Shown piece after piece: positions 8,703-20,453 of a stretch of DNA of 64,000 bases; position 1 is the stretch's first letter, and each line of letters begins with the position of its first letter. The notes below the pieces were generated by a model. The model was not told where the DNA came from and made no database searches. It worked only from the letters and a program-made list of their open reading frames with translations. The position numbers and the translations under genes were made by a program. The DNA is from Gammaproteobacteria bacterium (lineage in GTDB: Bacteria > Pseudomonadota > Gammaproteobacteria > Ga0077536), in NCBI GenBank assembly GCA_020849475.1, contig JADLGE010000009.1, forward strand, positions 1 through 64,000. Reading direction: 5' to 3'.

Positions 8703-10082
8703 TTGTTTGAGCGACCGGCGGGCGGCGACCGCGCGGTCCTCGTCCATGTAGTGTTCGGCCAGACGCCGGAACACGACGACGATCTCAGCGAATTCCAGGA
8801 ACTGGTGGCGGGCGCCGATGCGACCGCGGTCAGTGTCATCACCGCGCCACGCGGCGCGGCCGATCCCAAGTTCTTCGTTGGCAGCGGCAAGGTCGAAGAG
8901 ATCGCCGCCGCCTGTCGCGCCGGTGAGGCCGACGTCGTCATCTTCAACCACGATCTGTCACCCGCCCAGGAGCGCAATCTGGAACGCGCGCTGGAATGCC
9001 GGGTCATCGATCGCACGCGTCTCATCCTCGACATCTTTGCCCAGCGCGCGCGTTCCTTCGAAGGCAAGCTGCAGGTCGAGCTGGCGCAATTGCGCCACAT
9101 GTCGACGCGCCTGGTGCGCGGCTGGACCCATCTGGAACGCCAGAAGGGCGGTATCGGTCTGCGCGGCCCGGGTGAAACCCAGCTCGAAACCGACCGGCGC
9201 CTGCTCGGTGCGCGCATCAAGCAAATCAATGAACGCCTCGAGCGGGTCAAGGCCCAGCGCCAGCAGAGCGCCCGCTCGCGGCGGCGCGCGCAGTTGTCGA
9301 CGGTGTCGATCGTCGGCTATACCAATGCCGGCAAATCGACCTTGTTCAATTACCTGACTGGCACGGACGTCTACGCCGCCGACCAGTTGTTCGCGACCCT
9401 CGACACCACGCTGCGCACACTGACCGTGGCCGGCGAGCATCCGATCATCCTGAGTGACACGGTGGGCTTCATCCGGCGTCTGCCGCCGGAACTGATCGCG
9501 GCCTTTCAGGCCACGCTCGACGAGACCCGCGACGCGCGTCTGCTGCTGCACGTGATCGATGCCAGCGCCGAAGACCGCGATGCGCGTATCGCCGACGTGG
9601 CGACCGTGCTCGAACGCATCGGCGCCGGGCAGGTGCCGCTCATCGAGGTCTACAACAAGATTGACCGCATGCCCGACCGCGCACCGCTGGTCGAGCGTGA
9701 TGGCGAGGGCCGGGTGCTGCGGGTATGGCTGTCGGCGCATACCGGCGCCGGCACCGATCTGCTGTTGGCGGCAATCTCCGAGCACCTCAATCAACACAAG
9801 GCGCGGCGCTGGCTGAGTGTCGCGCCGGCCGCCGGTCGTGTGCGCGCCCAACTTTTTGCGATGGGCGCGGTCGCAGATGAAGTGCAGATGCCACGCGGCG
9901 GCTGGCTGCTCGAGGTGACCTTGTCCGAGGCGCGCTGGCAACAACTGCTGCGCATGCCGGACATGGCCGAGCACGTCATCGAACTCGATGCCCATGGCCG
10001 CCTGGCGGAACTTGACCTGGAACGACTCAGCGCCGAACTCGATGAAACAGCCCTGGCCGGCATTCAGATTGAACAAGGGTAA
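8703..10082 (+). CDS. hflX: Ribosome-associated GTPase HflX
   Basis: 459 residues from a TTG start giving MFERPAGGDRAVLVHV, which lines up with the E. coli HflX N-terminus (MFDRY...). N-terminal HflX domain with HDLSPAQERNLERALECRVI and GKLQVELAQL, the GIGLRGPGETQLETDRR linker, then the GTPase domain with G1 GYTNAGKST, G3 DTVGF and G4 NKID. HflX rescues and splits stalled ribosomes. A short frame from the ATG at 8684 (MTEQRALV then stop) precedes it. It belongs to the hfq-hflX-hflK-hflC block. Confidence 0.96.
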   Translation: MFERPAGGDRAVLVHVVFGQTPEHDDDLSEFQELVAGADATAVSVITAPRGAADPKFFVGSGKVEEIAAACRAGEADVVIFNHDLSPAQERNLERALECRVIDRTRLILDIFAQRARSFEGKLQVELAQLRHMSTRLVRGWTHLERQKGGIGLRGPGETQLETDRRLLGARIKQINERLERVKAQRQQSARSRRRAQLSTVSIVGYTNAGKSTLFNYLTGTDVYAADQLFATLDTTLRTLTVAGEHPIILSDTVGFIRRLPPELIAAFQATLDETRDARLLLHVIDASAEDRDARIADVATVLERIGAGQVPLIEVYNKIDRMPDRAPLVERDGEGRVLRVWLSAHTGAGTDLLLAAISEHLNQHKARRWLSVAPAAGRVRAQLFAMGAVADEVQMPRGGWLLEVTLSEARWQQLLRMPDMAEHVIELDAHGRLAELDLERLSAELDETALAGIQIEQG

Positions 10083-10138
10083 ACCCCCCCGTACAATCCG
10101 GCCCTCACCAACACCCAGCACACTCAGACGGAAAATCA

Positions 10139-11275
10139 ATGGCCTGGAACGATCCGGACGGCAATGAGCGCGATCCGTGGGGCGGTCGACGTAAAGACCA
10201 GGGCCCCCCCGATCTCGACGAGGTCGTGCGCAAGATGCAGGAGAAGCTGTCCGGCCTGTTCGGCGGCAAGCAACGCCAGCCAACGTCGCAGGACAACGCC
10301 TTCGTGTGGGGCGTGATTGGCATCGTTGCGGTGTGCCTCCTGGCGTGGGAGATGGTCTATCGCATCGACCCGGCCGAGCGCGGCGTGGTGCTGCGCTTCG
10401 GCAAGTACGTGTCGGTGCTGCAACCCGGTCCCCATGTGCGCTTCCCGCGGCCCATCGAAGAAGTGCGCAAGATCAACGTTGAACGCATCGAAACCCTGAC
10501 CGCCAATTCGTCCATGCTGACCGGCGATGAGAACATCGTCGATGTCGAAGTGGCGGTGCAGTACCGTATCAAGGACGCTGAGGCCTACCTGTTCCGCATC
10601 GCTGATCCGGAAGTGTCGGTGCAGCGCGTCACCGAATCGGCCATCCGTGATGTCATCGGCCAGCGCACTCTCGACTTCGTCATCACCGAAGGCCGCGCCG
10701 AGATTGCCACCCAAGCCCAGACCCTCATCCAGCAGACCCTCGACAACTACCAGTCGGGCGTCATCATCACCAGCGTCAACATGCAGCCGGCCAAGCCGCC
10801 GGAAGAAGTGAAGGCGGCTTTCGACGACGCCATCAAGGCGCGCGAAGACAAGGAACGCAAGGTCAACGAGGGTGAAGCCTACCGTAATGAAGTGGTGGAA
10901 CGGGCGGCCGGTGAAGGCGCGCGCATCCGCCTCGATGCCGAAGCCTATAAAGAGCGTGTGATAGCGCAGGCTGAAGGTGAAACCAAACGTTTCTCGCAAC
11001 TGTTGACCGAGTATGACAAGGCCCCGGCCGTGACCCGCAATCGACTCTATCTCGAAGCCATGGAAGAAGTGCTGAGCAGCAGCAGCAAGGTGCTCATGGA
11101 TACCAGGAATGGCAGCAACGTCACCTACCTGCCGCTCGACAAGATCATGGGCAACGGCGGCGCGGCCACCGCGCCCGAGACCACCGAGGCGGCGCCTGAA
11201 CCGCAACCCTATGCGCCGGCCCTCGAAGACAGCCTGCGCGACCGTCGGGTCGGTCGTACCCGGGTGGTGCGCTGA
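10139..11275 (+). CDS. hflK: FtsH protease regulator subunit HflK
   Basis: 378 residues. Gly- and charge-rich cytoplasmic N-terminus (MAWNDPDGNERDPWGG), one membrane segment (about residues 58-78), then an SPFH/prohibitin domain starting at RIDPAERGVVLRFGKY and a long charged helix. It ends in a Pro/Ala-rich tail. With HflC it forms a large membrane cage around FtsH. The hflC start overlaps its stop (TGATG, 11273-11277). Confidence 0.97.
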   Translation: MAWNDPDGNERDPWGGRRKDQGPPDLDEVVRKMQEKLSGLFGGKQRQPTSQDNAFVWGVIGIVAVCLLAWEMVYRIDPAERGVVLRFGKYVSVLQPGPHVRFPRPIEEVRKINVERIETLTANSSMLTGDENIVDVEVAVQYRIKDAEAYLFRIADPEVSVQRVTESAIRDVIGQRTLDFVITEGRAEIATQAQTLIQQTLDNYQSGVIITSVNMQPAKPPEEVKAAFDDAIKAREDKERKVNEGEAYRNEVVERAAGEGARIRLDAEAYKERVIAQAEGETKRFSQLLTEYDKAPAVTRNRLYLEAMEEVLSSSSKVLMDTRNGSNVTYLPLDKIMGNGGAATAPETTEAAPEPQPYAPALEDSLRDRRVGRTRVVR

Positions 11276-12135
11276 TGGCTTCGCGTATCGCCCTGGTATT
11301 GGCGCTGACGCTGTCGGTGGTGCTGGCCTGCAGCTTCCGCGTCTATGAATATGAATTCGCCATCGTCACCCAGCTTGGCAAGATCAAGCGCGCCGATTAC
11401 GCGCCGGGCCTGCACTTCATGGTGCCGGTCTACCAGGAGGTCAGGACCTTCGACAAGCGTCTGCAGACGCTCGACGCCGAACCGCAGCGTTTCCTGACCG
11501 GTGAAAAGAAGGACGTCATCGTCGATTCCTTCGCCCGCTGGCGCATCAAGGACGTGGTCAAGTTCTACAAGTCCTCGGGCGGTGACGGCGCGCGCGCGGG
11601 TCTGCTCATTTACCAGATGATCAACGACAGCCTGCGCAGCGAGTTCGGCAAACGCACCGTGCAGGAAGTGGTGTCCGGCGGCCGCGGCGCGATCATGAAG
11701 GTCGTGACCCAGACCGCCGACGAGCGCGCCGAGCAGCTCGGCATGGAAATTGTCGACGTGCGCTTGAAGCGTATCGACCTGCCGACCGAGGTCAGCAGCA
11801 CGGTCTATGAGCGCATGCGTTCCGAGCGTTCGCGTGTCGCGCGCGAATTCCGTGCGCGCGGTGAGAAGGAAGCCATCACCATCCGCGCCGACGCCGACCG
11901 CCAGCGCACCATCATCGCCGCCGAAGCCTATCGTGATGCCGAAGTGCTGCGCGGCGAAGGTGATGCCAAATCGGCCGCCATCTATGCCGCGGCCTACGGC
12001 AAGAACCCGGAGTTCTTCCAGTTCTATCGCAGCCTCAACGCCTACAAGTCGAGCTTCAAAGGCAAGGAAGACGTGATGGTGTTACAGCCGGATTCGGAAT
12101 TCTTCAAGTATTTCCAGCGCCCTGGCGGTGGCTAG
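11275..12135 (+). CDS. hflC: FtsH protease regulator subunit HflC
   Basis: 286 residues. An N-terminal membrane segment (about 4-22), then the SPFH domain with VYEYEFAIVTQLGKIKRADY and DVRLKRIDLPTEVSSTVYERM, and the helical EAYRDAEVLRGEGDAKSA region typical of HflC. Translationally coupled to hflK by a 1-nt overlap. Acts in the inner membrane with HflK to modulate FtsH. Confidence 0.97.
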   Translation: MASRIALVLALTLSVVLACSFRVYEYEFAIVTQLGKIKRADYAPGLHFMVPVYQEVRTFDKRLQTLDAEPQRFLTGEKKDVIVDSFARWRIKDVVKFYKSSGGDGARAGLLIYQMINDSLRSEFGKRTVQEVVSGGRGAIMKVVTQTADERAEQLGMEIVDVRLKRIDLPTEVSSTVYERMRSERSRVAREFRARGEKEAITIRADADRQRTIIAAEAYRDAEVLRGEGDAKSAAIYAAAYGKNPEFFQFYRSLNAYKSSFKGKEDVMVLQPDSEFFKYFQRPGGG

Positions 12136-12170
12136 GAACAAGCGCCGCGACTGGCCGCGGCGCGTTTGGC

Positions 12171-12356
12171 ATGTGGCAGGATTTCTTTTCGGCGCTGGCA
12201 CTCATGCTGGTGTTTGAAGGCATCATGCCGTTTCTCAATCCCCAGCATTTTCGGCGTGGCCTGCTGCTGGCCGCGAACCTGAACGACTCCACCTTGCGCG
12301 GCCTGGGACTGGCCGGCATGGCAGTGGGCGTGGGCATTCTGTACGTATTGAGGTAG
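12171..12356 (+). CDS. DUF2065 (YjeT-type) small membrane protein
   Basis: 61 residues with two predicted membrane helices (about 4-24 and 43-60) separated by NPQHFRRGLLLAANLNDSTLR. The MPFLNP and GLGLAGMAVG motifs are typical of the DUF2065/YjeT family, which sits between hflC and purA in E. coli. Function unknown; the position suggests a link with the HflKC-FtsH complex, but this is only inferred from context. Confidence 0.9.
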   Translation: MWQDFFSALALMLVFEGIMPFLNPQHFRRGLLLAANLNDSTLRGLGLAGMAVGVGILYVLR

Positions 12357-12363
12357 GCAGGCA

Positions 12364-14864
<2,501 letters not shown>

Positions 14865-14885
14865 GGCACTGTCGGCCGCGCCGTC

Positions 14886-15479
14886 ATGAGCGTTTCCGCG
14901 CACGGCGCCTCGCCCATCGCGCAGATAGGCGAGTGGTTGAAGGAAGCCGAGAAGAAGGAAGCGCTGGAACCGGCGGCAATGTCGGTCGCGACCGTCGATG
15001 CCGACGGCCGGCCGAGCCTGCGCATGGTGCTGTTACGCGGCATCGATGAGCGCGGCCTGGTGTTCTACACCAACCTCGGCAGCCGCAAGGCGGCGGACAT
15101 CCGCGTCAATCCTTACGTGGCGCTGTGCCTGCACTGGAAGTCCATGACGCGCCAGGTGCGGGTCGAAGGCCGCGCCTCCCAGGTCAGCGATGCCGAGGCC
15201 GATGCCTATTTTGCCAGCCGGCCACGGGATTCCCAGATCGGCGCGTGGGCGTCGAAGCAGTCCCAGGTGCTTGAAGGTCGCTTTGCACTCGAAGCACGCG
15301 TGGCGAAATACGCGGCGCGCCATGCCATCGGCACGGTGCCGCGACCGGATTTCTGGTCAGGCTTCCGCGTCGTGCCAGAGCATGTCGAATTCTGGGAAGA
15401 CCGCCCGTTCCGCCTGCACGAGCGCACCGTGTGGGATCTTGTCGATGGGGTATGGCAGAGCCATAAGCTCTACCCTTGA
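14886..15479 (+). CDS. pdxH: Pyridoxamine 5'-phosphate oxidase
   Basis: 197 residues. It has the FMN- and substrate-binding segments AMSVATVDADGRPSLRMVLL, FYTNLGSRKA, and the conserved C-terminal VEFWEDRPFRLHER plus W and KLYP ending that mark PdxH. It oxidises pyridoxine or pyridoxamine phosphate to PLP. It follows purA by 21 bp and converges on the transglycosylase gene, ending 12 bp from it. Confidence 0.95.
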   Translation: MSVSAHGASPIAQIGEWLKEAEKKEALEPAAMSVATVDADGRPSLRMVLLRGIDERGLVFYTNLGSRKAADIRVNPYVALCLHWKSMTRQVRVEGRASQVSDAEADAYFASRPRDSQIGAWASKQSQVLEGRFALEARVAKYAARHAIGTVPRPDFWSGFRVVPEHVEFWEDRPFRLHERTVWDLVDGVWQSHKLYP

Positions 15480-15491
15480 TTGCCGACGCGC

Positions 15492-17324
15492 CTACGGCGC
15501 GTAACACTGCTTGACCGCCGCCACACCGCTGGCGCGCAGCGCCTGATATTTCTTCCAGAACGCAGCATCAATCTCGCGCAGGCTGCGTGATTCTTTCGGG
15601 TCGCGATAGCGGCGCAGATGGCCGGGGCCACCGTTGTAGACCGCATAGGTGGCACGCGCGAGGTTGTGCGGGTCGCCGGTCGCTTCGTGTTCTTTTTTCT
15701 TGATCGCGAAGTCCACCAGGTAGTGCACCAGGATCTCGTTGCCGGCGCGGGCGTTGTAGCCGATGTCGCCGGCCAGCTTGTTCAAGTCGTACACGCCGCG
15801 CCACACGTGCTGGTTGATCTGCATGAGTCCGACCGAGCCGGCCGATGAACGCAAGGGTTCGATGCGTCCCGCCTCTTTCACATACTGTCGCCAGCAGGTT
15901 TCCTGCCAGGCGGTGGCGCGCAGCAGTGTGCGATAGACCTCCATGAATGGCGCCTGCACCTTGCCGCGGCCCTGCTCCTGCTCGGCGATGTCGGCGAGCA
16001 TGCCGTCGAGGGTGTTGAGATAGGCATCGAGATCGCTGTCGCCCGGCAGCCATTGGTTGAGACGCGCGATGCTGGCGGCATCCACTTCAGTGGCCTGCGC
16101 GGCGGCTATCCACCCTGCCAGCCACGGCGAGTCGTGCGGCGCGGTGGCGGCGGGCGCGAGTTCGGGCGGCAAGCCCAACAGCTCACGCAGCGCCGGATCG
16201 GGGGCGTCGGAATAGCGCAGCGCCGCGTCATCGACCGCCGGCAGCAGCAGGCGTGCCAGTTGCCGCAGCGTCGCCTGATCGAAGCGCACGCCGAACTGTG
16301 CACCGGCGCTGTCGAGCGCGCGCAACGCGTCACCGGCGTTGATGAGCGCGAGATAGCGCAGCGCTGTGTCACCTGTGGCCGTCAACTGCATTTCATTCAG
16401 GAGCGGCGTCAGGCGCTGCCAGGCATGCACGAACAGCTTGCGCACCGGGTCGGCATCGAGGGCATCGTTGGCGAGCGCGTCGCGCAGGTCATAACGCGCT
16501 TCGAGCAGCGTCTCCGACAAGGCTTCGCGCAGCGCCGGACTCGCGCCTACCGCGACGGTCTTGATGAGCCAGGTCGCGAACGCGTCCCACGCCTGCCATT
16601 GCTGATCCCAGGCCATGAGTTCATTGGCGGTCAGCGGCGCGTGGGGCCGCGGCGGCAGCATCGCGGCGTTCACGTCCGGCATGTCGAAGGCGAGCGTGGC
16701 GACCAATGCGTCGTGACCGCCATCGGCATTGGCGATATGCAATGAATTGGCACTCAAGGTCGCGAAGTCCGGCGCGCCGGACAGCGCCTGGCTGAGCAGT
16801 TCACGGCTGCTGCCGAGCAGCGGCGCCAGTTCGAAGGTGAATGCCTCGATGCGCGGATGCACGTATTGCTTGACCCAGCCCCACATCACGCCGGGCACGG
16901 TTTCCTTCTTGCCGCTCTCATCGCGAATGTCGGAATCAACGATGCGAAACGCGATGGCTGTCGGTGAGTCGGCGACGCGCGCGCTTTCGCGCAGGATTAG
17001 CCGGCCGCTCCAGCTGAAAGGCAACAGGCAGGCGCCGCCCGGCACCGGGGTGCCGCCGCGCGCTTCGACCTGCATCGCCACCTGCATGCCGCCGGCTGCC
17101 GCGCCTTCGACTGTCGGCGCCGACAGTTTGAGCTTGTTGCAGCCGCTCGCATCGCTGAGCGCGTGCAGCGTTTCCTCGGGCTCGATGAAGACGCGCTCGG
17201 CGAGCTGCGCGCGCACCAGCGCATAGGGGATATTGAGCGGCACCTCGACCGTGGTCGGCGCGGCCTGGGTCGTCATGGCCACAGCGCAGAGCAGCCAGGC
17301 GATGGGGGCGCGAATGCCTTTCAT
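15492..17324 (-). CDS. Exported lytic transglycosylase (SLT domain), coupled to napH
   Basis: 610 residues from the ATG at 17324, which overlaps the stop of the napH-like gene (ATGA). Signal peptide MKGIRAPIAWLLCAVAMTTQA. Residues about 25-460 are a large helical region of unknown family. The C-terminus is an SLT transglycosylase domain: catalytic Glu in WQETCWR (about residue 475), GLMQINQHVW, and AVYNGGPGHLRRY. It should cleave peptidoglycan glycan strands in the periplasm. Its translational coupling to an electron-transfer protein is unusual. A start at 17504 would give a non-secretory leader and is rejected. Confidence 0.85.
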   Translation of the reverse strand: MKGIRAPIAWLLCAVAMTTQAAPTTVEVPLNIPYALVRAQLAERVFIEPEETLHALSDASGCNKLKLSAPTVEGAAAGGMQVAMQVEARGGTPVPGGACLLPFSWSGRLILRESARVADSPTAIAFRIVDSDIRDESGKKETVPGVMWGWVKQYVHPRIEAFTFELAPLLGSSRELLSQALSGAPDFATLSANSLHIANADGGHDALVATLAFDMPDVNAAMLPPRPHAPLTANELMAWDQQWQAWDAFATWLIKTVAVGASPALREALSETLLEARYDLRDALANDALDADPVRKLFVHAWQRLTPLLNEMQLTATGDTALRYLALINAGDALRALDSAGAQFGVRFDQATLRQLARLLLPAVDDAALRYSDAPDPALRELLGLPPELAPAATAPHDSPWLAGWIAAAQATEVDAASIARLNQWLPGDSDLDAYLNTLDGMLADIAEQEQGRGKVQAPFMEVYRTLLRATAWQETCWRQYVKEAGRIEPLRSSAGSVGLMQINQHVWRGVYDLNKLAGDIGYNARAGNEILVHYLVDFAIKKKEHEATGDPHNLARATYAVYNGGPGHLRRYRDPKESRSLREIDAAFWKKYQALRASGVAAVKQCYAP

Positions 17325-18196
17325 GACGGCGTCGTGCTGCGCGGCGCATCGCCCTGGTAGCGCGGGCGCAGCGTGAATTTGAAGACATCGTCGGCGCATA
17401 CATCGATGCAGCGCCCGCAGTTGGTGCAGGCACTGTCCAGCACCAGGCGCGTGGCACTGCCGGTGCCGCGCAGCGCCGGCGTGATGACCTGTGGCTCGGG
17501 ACACACCGCGAAGCAGTCGCCGCAGTCGGTGCAGGCTTCGCGTTCATGGGCGGCCACGCGCACCGCCGCACGCTGACCAAGCACGGCGTAGAACGCGCCC
17601 ACCGGACACAGATGACCGCACCAGCCGCGGCGGCTCACCAACAGGTCGAACAGGAATACCGCCGCCACGATCGCCCACGCAGCCCCCATGCCGAACACCA
17701 GCGCGCGTTGCACCATGGTGACCGGATTGACCAGTTCCCAGGCGATGCCACCAGACAGCGCCGACACCACCAGCGACATGCCCAGCAGCCAATGGCGGAG
17801 CGCGCGCTGCGGTCGCCAGCCAGGCGGCAGATGCAGGCGCTCACGGCACCAGTGGGCGACGTCAGTGATGACATTGACCGGGCACACCCACGAGCAATAC
17901 ACGCGGCCGCCGACCACGCCATAGAACAGCGCCACCAGCGCCGCGCCGATGAGTGCCGTGCGCGTCAGGTGATGGGTGGCGGCCAGCGATTGCAGGGCGA
18001 AGTAGGGATCTTCGAGCGGGATGACATCGAACCACAGGCTGGCGGCAAGATTGCCCTTCACCCACCACACGCCGAACCACGGGCCGAGCAGGAACAGGCC
18101 GAGCAGACCGAACTGGCACAGGCGTCTGAACAGCAGCCAGCGTTGGCGCTTGAAAAAACCGCGCGTGGCGGCGCGGGCGGCGACCGCTTCGTTCAT
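17321..18196 (-). CDS. napH: NapH-type membrane iron-sulfur quinol dehydrogenase
   Basis: About 291 residues. The start is set at the ATG at 18196 because GAGG (18206-18209) sits 9 nt upstream, overlapping the napG stop; a GTG at 18202 is possible. Four to five membrane segments, two membrane-proximal cysteine motifs (YCSWVCPVN and WCGHLCPVG), then two cytoplasmic 4Fe-4S sites (CTDCGDCFAVCP and CTNCGRCIDVCA). In known systems NapGH passes quinol electrons to periplasmic nitrate reductase. No napA, napB, napC or napD is in the window, so the acceptor is unknown; the symbol reflects homology only. Confidence 0.8.
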   Translation of the reverse strand: MNEAVAARAATRGFFKRQRWLLFRRLCQFGLLGLFLLGPWFGVWWVKGNLAASLWFDVIPLEDPYFALQSLAATHHLTRTALIGAALVALFYGVVGGRVYCSWVCPVNVITDVAHWCRERLHLPPGWRPQRALRHWLLGMSLVVSALSGGIAWELVNPVTMVQRALVFGMGAAWAIVAAVFLFDLLVSRRGWCGHLCPVGAFYAVLGQRAAVRVAAHEREACTDCGDCFAVCPEPQVITPALRGTGSATRLVLDSACTNCGRCIDVCADDVFKFTLRPRYQGDAPRSTTPS

Positions 18197-18206
18197 GGCC
18201 ACGGCC

Positions 18207-18878
18207 TCAAGCCGAATGCAGGCCGAGGTCGTGTCGCACCAGGGCGCGCGGCAGCACCTTGATGGCGGCCTCCATCACCACGCAGTCTTTCTCGCACTTG
18301 CCGCAGCCGGTGCATTGCTCGCGATGCACGGTCGGTTCGAAATACACGCGCTTGCCGTCCTGCTTCATTTCCATGGTGATGGCCTCGTCCTTGATCGGAC
18401 AGGCGAGGTAGCAGGCCTGGCAATGGGCAATGCCGTTGATGCTGTAACAGGTGTCGGTGCCGACCACCACCGCCACGCCCATGTCGGCGTTGCGGATGTC
18501 GGTGAGCTGTTTCGACAGCGCGTCGGTCGGACACGCAGCCACGCAGGGAATGTCCTTGCACATGTAGCAGGGCACGTCGCGCGCAACGAAGTAGGGGGTG
18601 CCGGTGGCGAGCGAGGCGCCGAAAGGCGCGAGCTTCAAGGTGTCGTAGGGGCAGTCCCGCACGCACAGACCACAGCGTACGCAGGCGCCGAGGAAATCAT
18701 CTTCCGCCAACGCGCCCGGTGGACGCAGTGCGCCGATGGGGCGCGAGGCCGCCTGTTCACCATAACTGCCAAGCAACAGGCCGACCAGGCTGACGGCGCC
18801 GGCGGCCTGTGCACCACGCATCAACGCGCGCCGGCGATCCGGGTCGTGAATTGGCTTGCTTTCGTTGTGGTTGGCCAT
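18207..18878 (-). CDS. napG: NapG-type periplasmic ferredoxin (Tat-exported)
   Basis: 223 residues from the ATG at 18878. A twin-arginine signal (DPDRRRALMRGAQAAGAVSL) is followed by four 4Fe-4S motifs: CVRCGLCVRDCP, CYMCKDIPCVAACP, CYSINGIAHCQACYLACP and CTGCGKCEKDCV. This is the MauM/NapG layout. It lies 10 bp before the napH-like start and forms one operon with it and the transglycosylase. Without napA nearby the pair may feed another periplasmic reductase. Confidence 0.82.
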   Translation of the reverse strand: MANHNESKPIHDPDRRRALMRGAQAAGAVSLVGLLLGSYGEQAASRPIGALRPPGALAEDDFLGACVRCGLCVRDCPYDTLKLAPFGASLATGTPYFVARDVPCYMCKDIPCVAACPTDALSKQLTDIRNADMGVAVVVGTDTCYSINGIAHCQACYLACPIKDEAITMEMKQDGKRVYFEPTVHREQCTGCGKCEKDCVVMEAAIKVLPRALVRHDLGLHSA

Positions 18879-18977
18879 CGCTTCGCGCCTCGCCTGCACG
18901 CGGCGCGCCAACGGCGCGAAGACGGCAGGCCGGTATAGTGCGCTCTCATGCCGCGCACTGCCAAGCCGCGCGCCCGG

Positions 18978-19220
18978 CTATATGGCGTATTGCGCCCGGA
19001 ATTGCGCGATTTCCGCCGCGACCTCGGCGCTCATTTTTAATGCGTCGGCGCGCGCGAAGATGGCGCGCAAGGCGCGGCGTTCATCGTCATCGATTTCACC
19101 ATCATCGAGGGCCACGCGTTCCAGAAAGTGCAGCTCGTCGGCGTCGATGACGCCATCGTTGGCGAACATCACCAGAAACGAATATCCGATGAGGTCGGCG
19201 GCGCGCGAGTCGTGGCTCAT
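18978..19220 (-). CDS. Small acidic TerB/EF-hand-like hypothetical protein
   Basis: 80 residues from the ATG at 19220 (MSHDSRAADLIGYSFL). Two similar acidic turns, NDGVIDADEL and DDGEIDDDER, each followed by a helix, resemble EF-hand loops or the helical turns of TerB-like proteins. No signal peptide. It starts 11 bp after the stop of the 87-residue gene upstream and is probably co-transcribed with it. Function not known. Confidence 0.65.
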   Translation of the reverse strand: MSHDSRAADLIGYSFLVMFANDGVIDADELHFLERVALDDGEIDDDERRALRAIFARADALKMSAEVAAEIAQFRAQYAI

Positions 19221-19230
19221 GGGTGTTCCG

Positions 19231-19494
19231 TCAGGGTCTTTCGGGATGGGTGGCGACAAAATGTTTCAGCACCGCGCTCAGGTGTTGCACACGCTCCGCG
19301 TGGCCATTGACGCTGGCATGCATGATGTCGTCGATGATCATGCGTTTGATCATGCGCTCGCCATCCGGTGCTTCGACAAGATAGGAGGCGAGCTCGGTCG
19401 CGACCATCGCCGACACATGTTCGTGTTCGGCAATGGCATCGACTTCCTCGGGCGTGAGATGCAGAAATGCGATGCAATCGTCCAAGGTGATCAT
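19231..19494 (-). CDS. Small hypothetical protein
   Basis: 87 residues from the ATG at 19494 (MITLDDCIAFLHLTPEEVDA). Predicted all-helical, with a likely metal-binding or acidic patch in AEHEHV and a His-rich second half (HASVNGHAERVQHL, HFVATHP). Not recognised as a known family. It forms a bicistron with the 80-residue protein that follows. The longer open frame to 19653 has no support. Confidence 0.6.
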   Translation of the reverse strand: MITLDDCIAFLHLTPEEVDAIAEHEHVSAMVATELASYLVEAPDGERMIKRMIIDDIMHASVNGHAERVQHLSAVLKHFVATHPERP

Positions 19495-19670
19495 GGCGCA
19501 GCCCTCCCGCGGCGTGTGGCGTCGATGATTCGCCGACCGTGGCCGAAAGGCCTTGATCCGTGTCATTCTGCGCGGCGGTCGTGACGCGCGACGCGCGCAG
19601 GCCGTGGCCGAGGGGAGCGGTCTTCCCGGGCATCCACGCCCGCCATCGAACAAACCCAGGAGTCCACTCC

Positions 19671-20453
19671 ATGTTGAAAGATAAGGTCGCCCTCGTCACC
19701 GGTTCGACCAGCGGCATCGGCCTCGGCATCGCCGAGCAATTGGCCGGCGCCGGCGCGCACGTCACCTTGAACGGCTTTGCCGATGAGCCGCTGGTGGCGA
19801 GCCTCAAGAGCCGCCTCGGCGCCTTGGGCGGCAGCCGCATCGACTACGACGGCGCCGATATGCGCGATGCCGCCGCGGTGCGCGCCATGGTGAGCGCTGT
19901 CATCGAACGCCATGGCCGCCTCGACATCCTGGTCAACAACGCCGGCATCCAGCATGTCGCGCCGGTGGAAGACTTCCCCGTCGACAAGTGGAACGACATC
20001 ATCGCCATCAATTTGTCGTCGGCCTTCCATGCCAGCGCCGCCGCGATCCCGGCCATGAAAGCCGCCAGGAGCGGGCGCATCATCATGATGGCCTCGGCCC
20101 ACGCGCTGGCGGCCTCGCCGTTCAAGGCCGCCTACGTGGCGGCCAAGCACGGCATCGCCGGATTGACCAAGACCATCGCGCTCGAACTCGCCGAGTTCGG
20201 CGTGACCTGCAACGCCATCTGCCCGGGCTACGTGTTGACGCCCTTGGTCGAGCGTCAGATCCCCGATACCGCCAAGGCGCGCGGCATCACCGAGGACGAA
20301 GTCAAACGCGACGTGTTGCTGGCCGCGCAGCCGACCAAGGACTTTGTCACCATCGCCCAGGTCGCGAGCCTGGCGCTGTATCTGTGCCGCCCGGAAGCGG
20401 CGCAGATCACCGGTACGACCTTGTCCATGGACGGCGGCTGGACGGCCAAGTAA
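19671..20453 (+). CDS. bdhA: 3-hydroxybutyrate dehydrogenase (SDR family)
   Basis: 260 residues from the ATG at 19671. Short-chain dehydrogenase with GSTSGIGLGIA cofactor loop (about 10-20), NNAGIQH, the catalytic YVAAKHG and a Ser upstream, and the C-terminal GTTLSMDGGWTAK. The overall pattern, including VLTPLVERQIPDTAKARGI, matches D-3-hydroxybutyrate dehydrogenases, which interconvert 3-hydroxybutyrate and acetoacetate with NAD. Other SDR activities cannot be excluded. Confidence 0.85.
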   Translation: MLKDKVALVTGSTSGIGLGIAEQLAGAGAHVTLNGFADEPLVASLKSRLGALGGSRIDYDGADMRDAAAVRAMVSAVIERHGRLDILVNNAGIQHVAPVEDFPVDKWNDIIAINLSSAFHASAAAIPAMKAARSGRIIMMASAHALAASPFKAAYVAAKHGIAGLTKTIALELAEFGVTCNAICPGYVLTPLVERQIPDTAKARGITEDEVKRDVLLAAQPTKDFVTIAQVASLALYLCRPEAAQITGTTLSMDGGWTAK

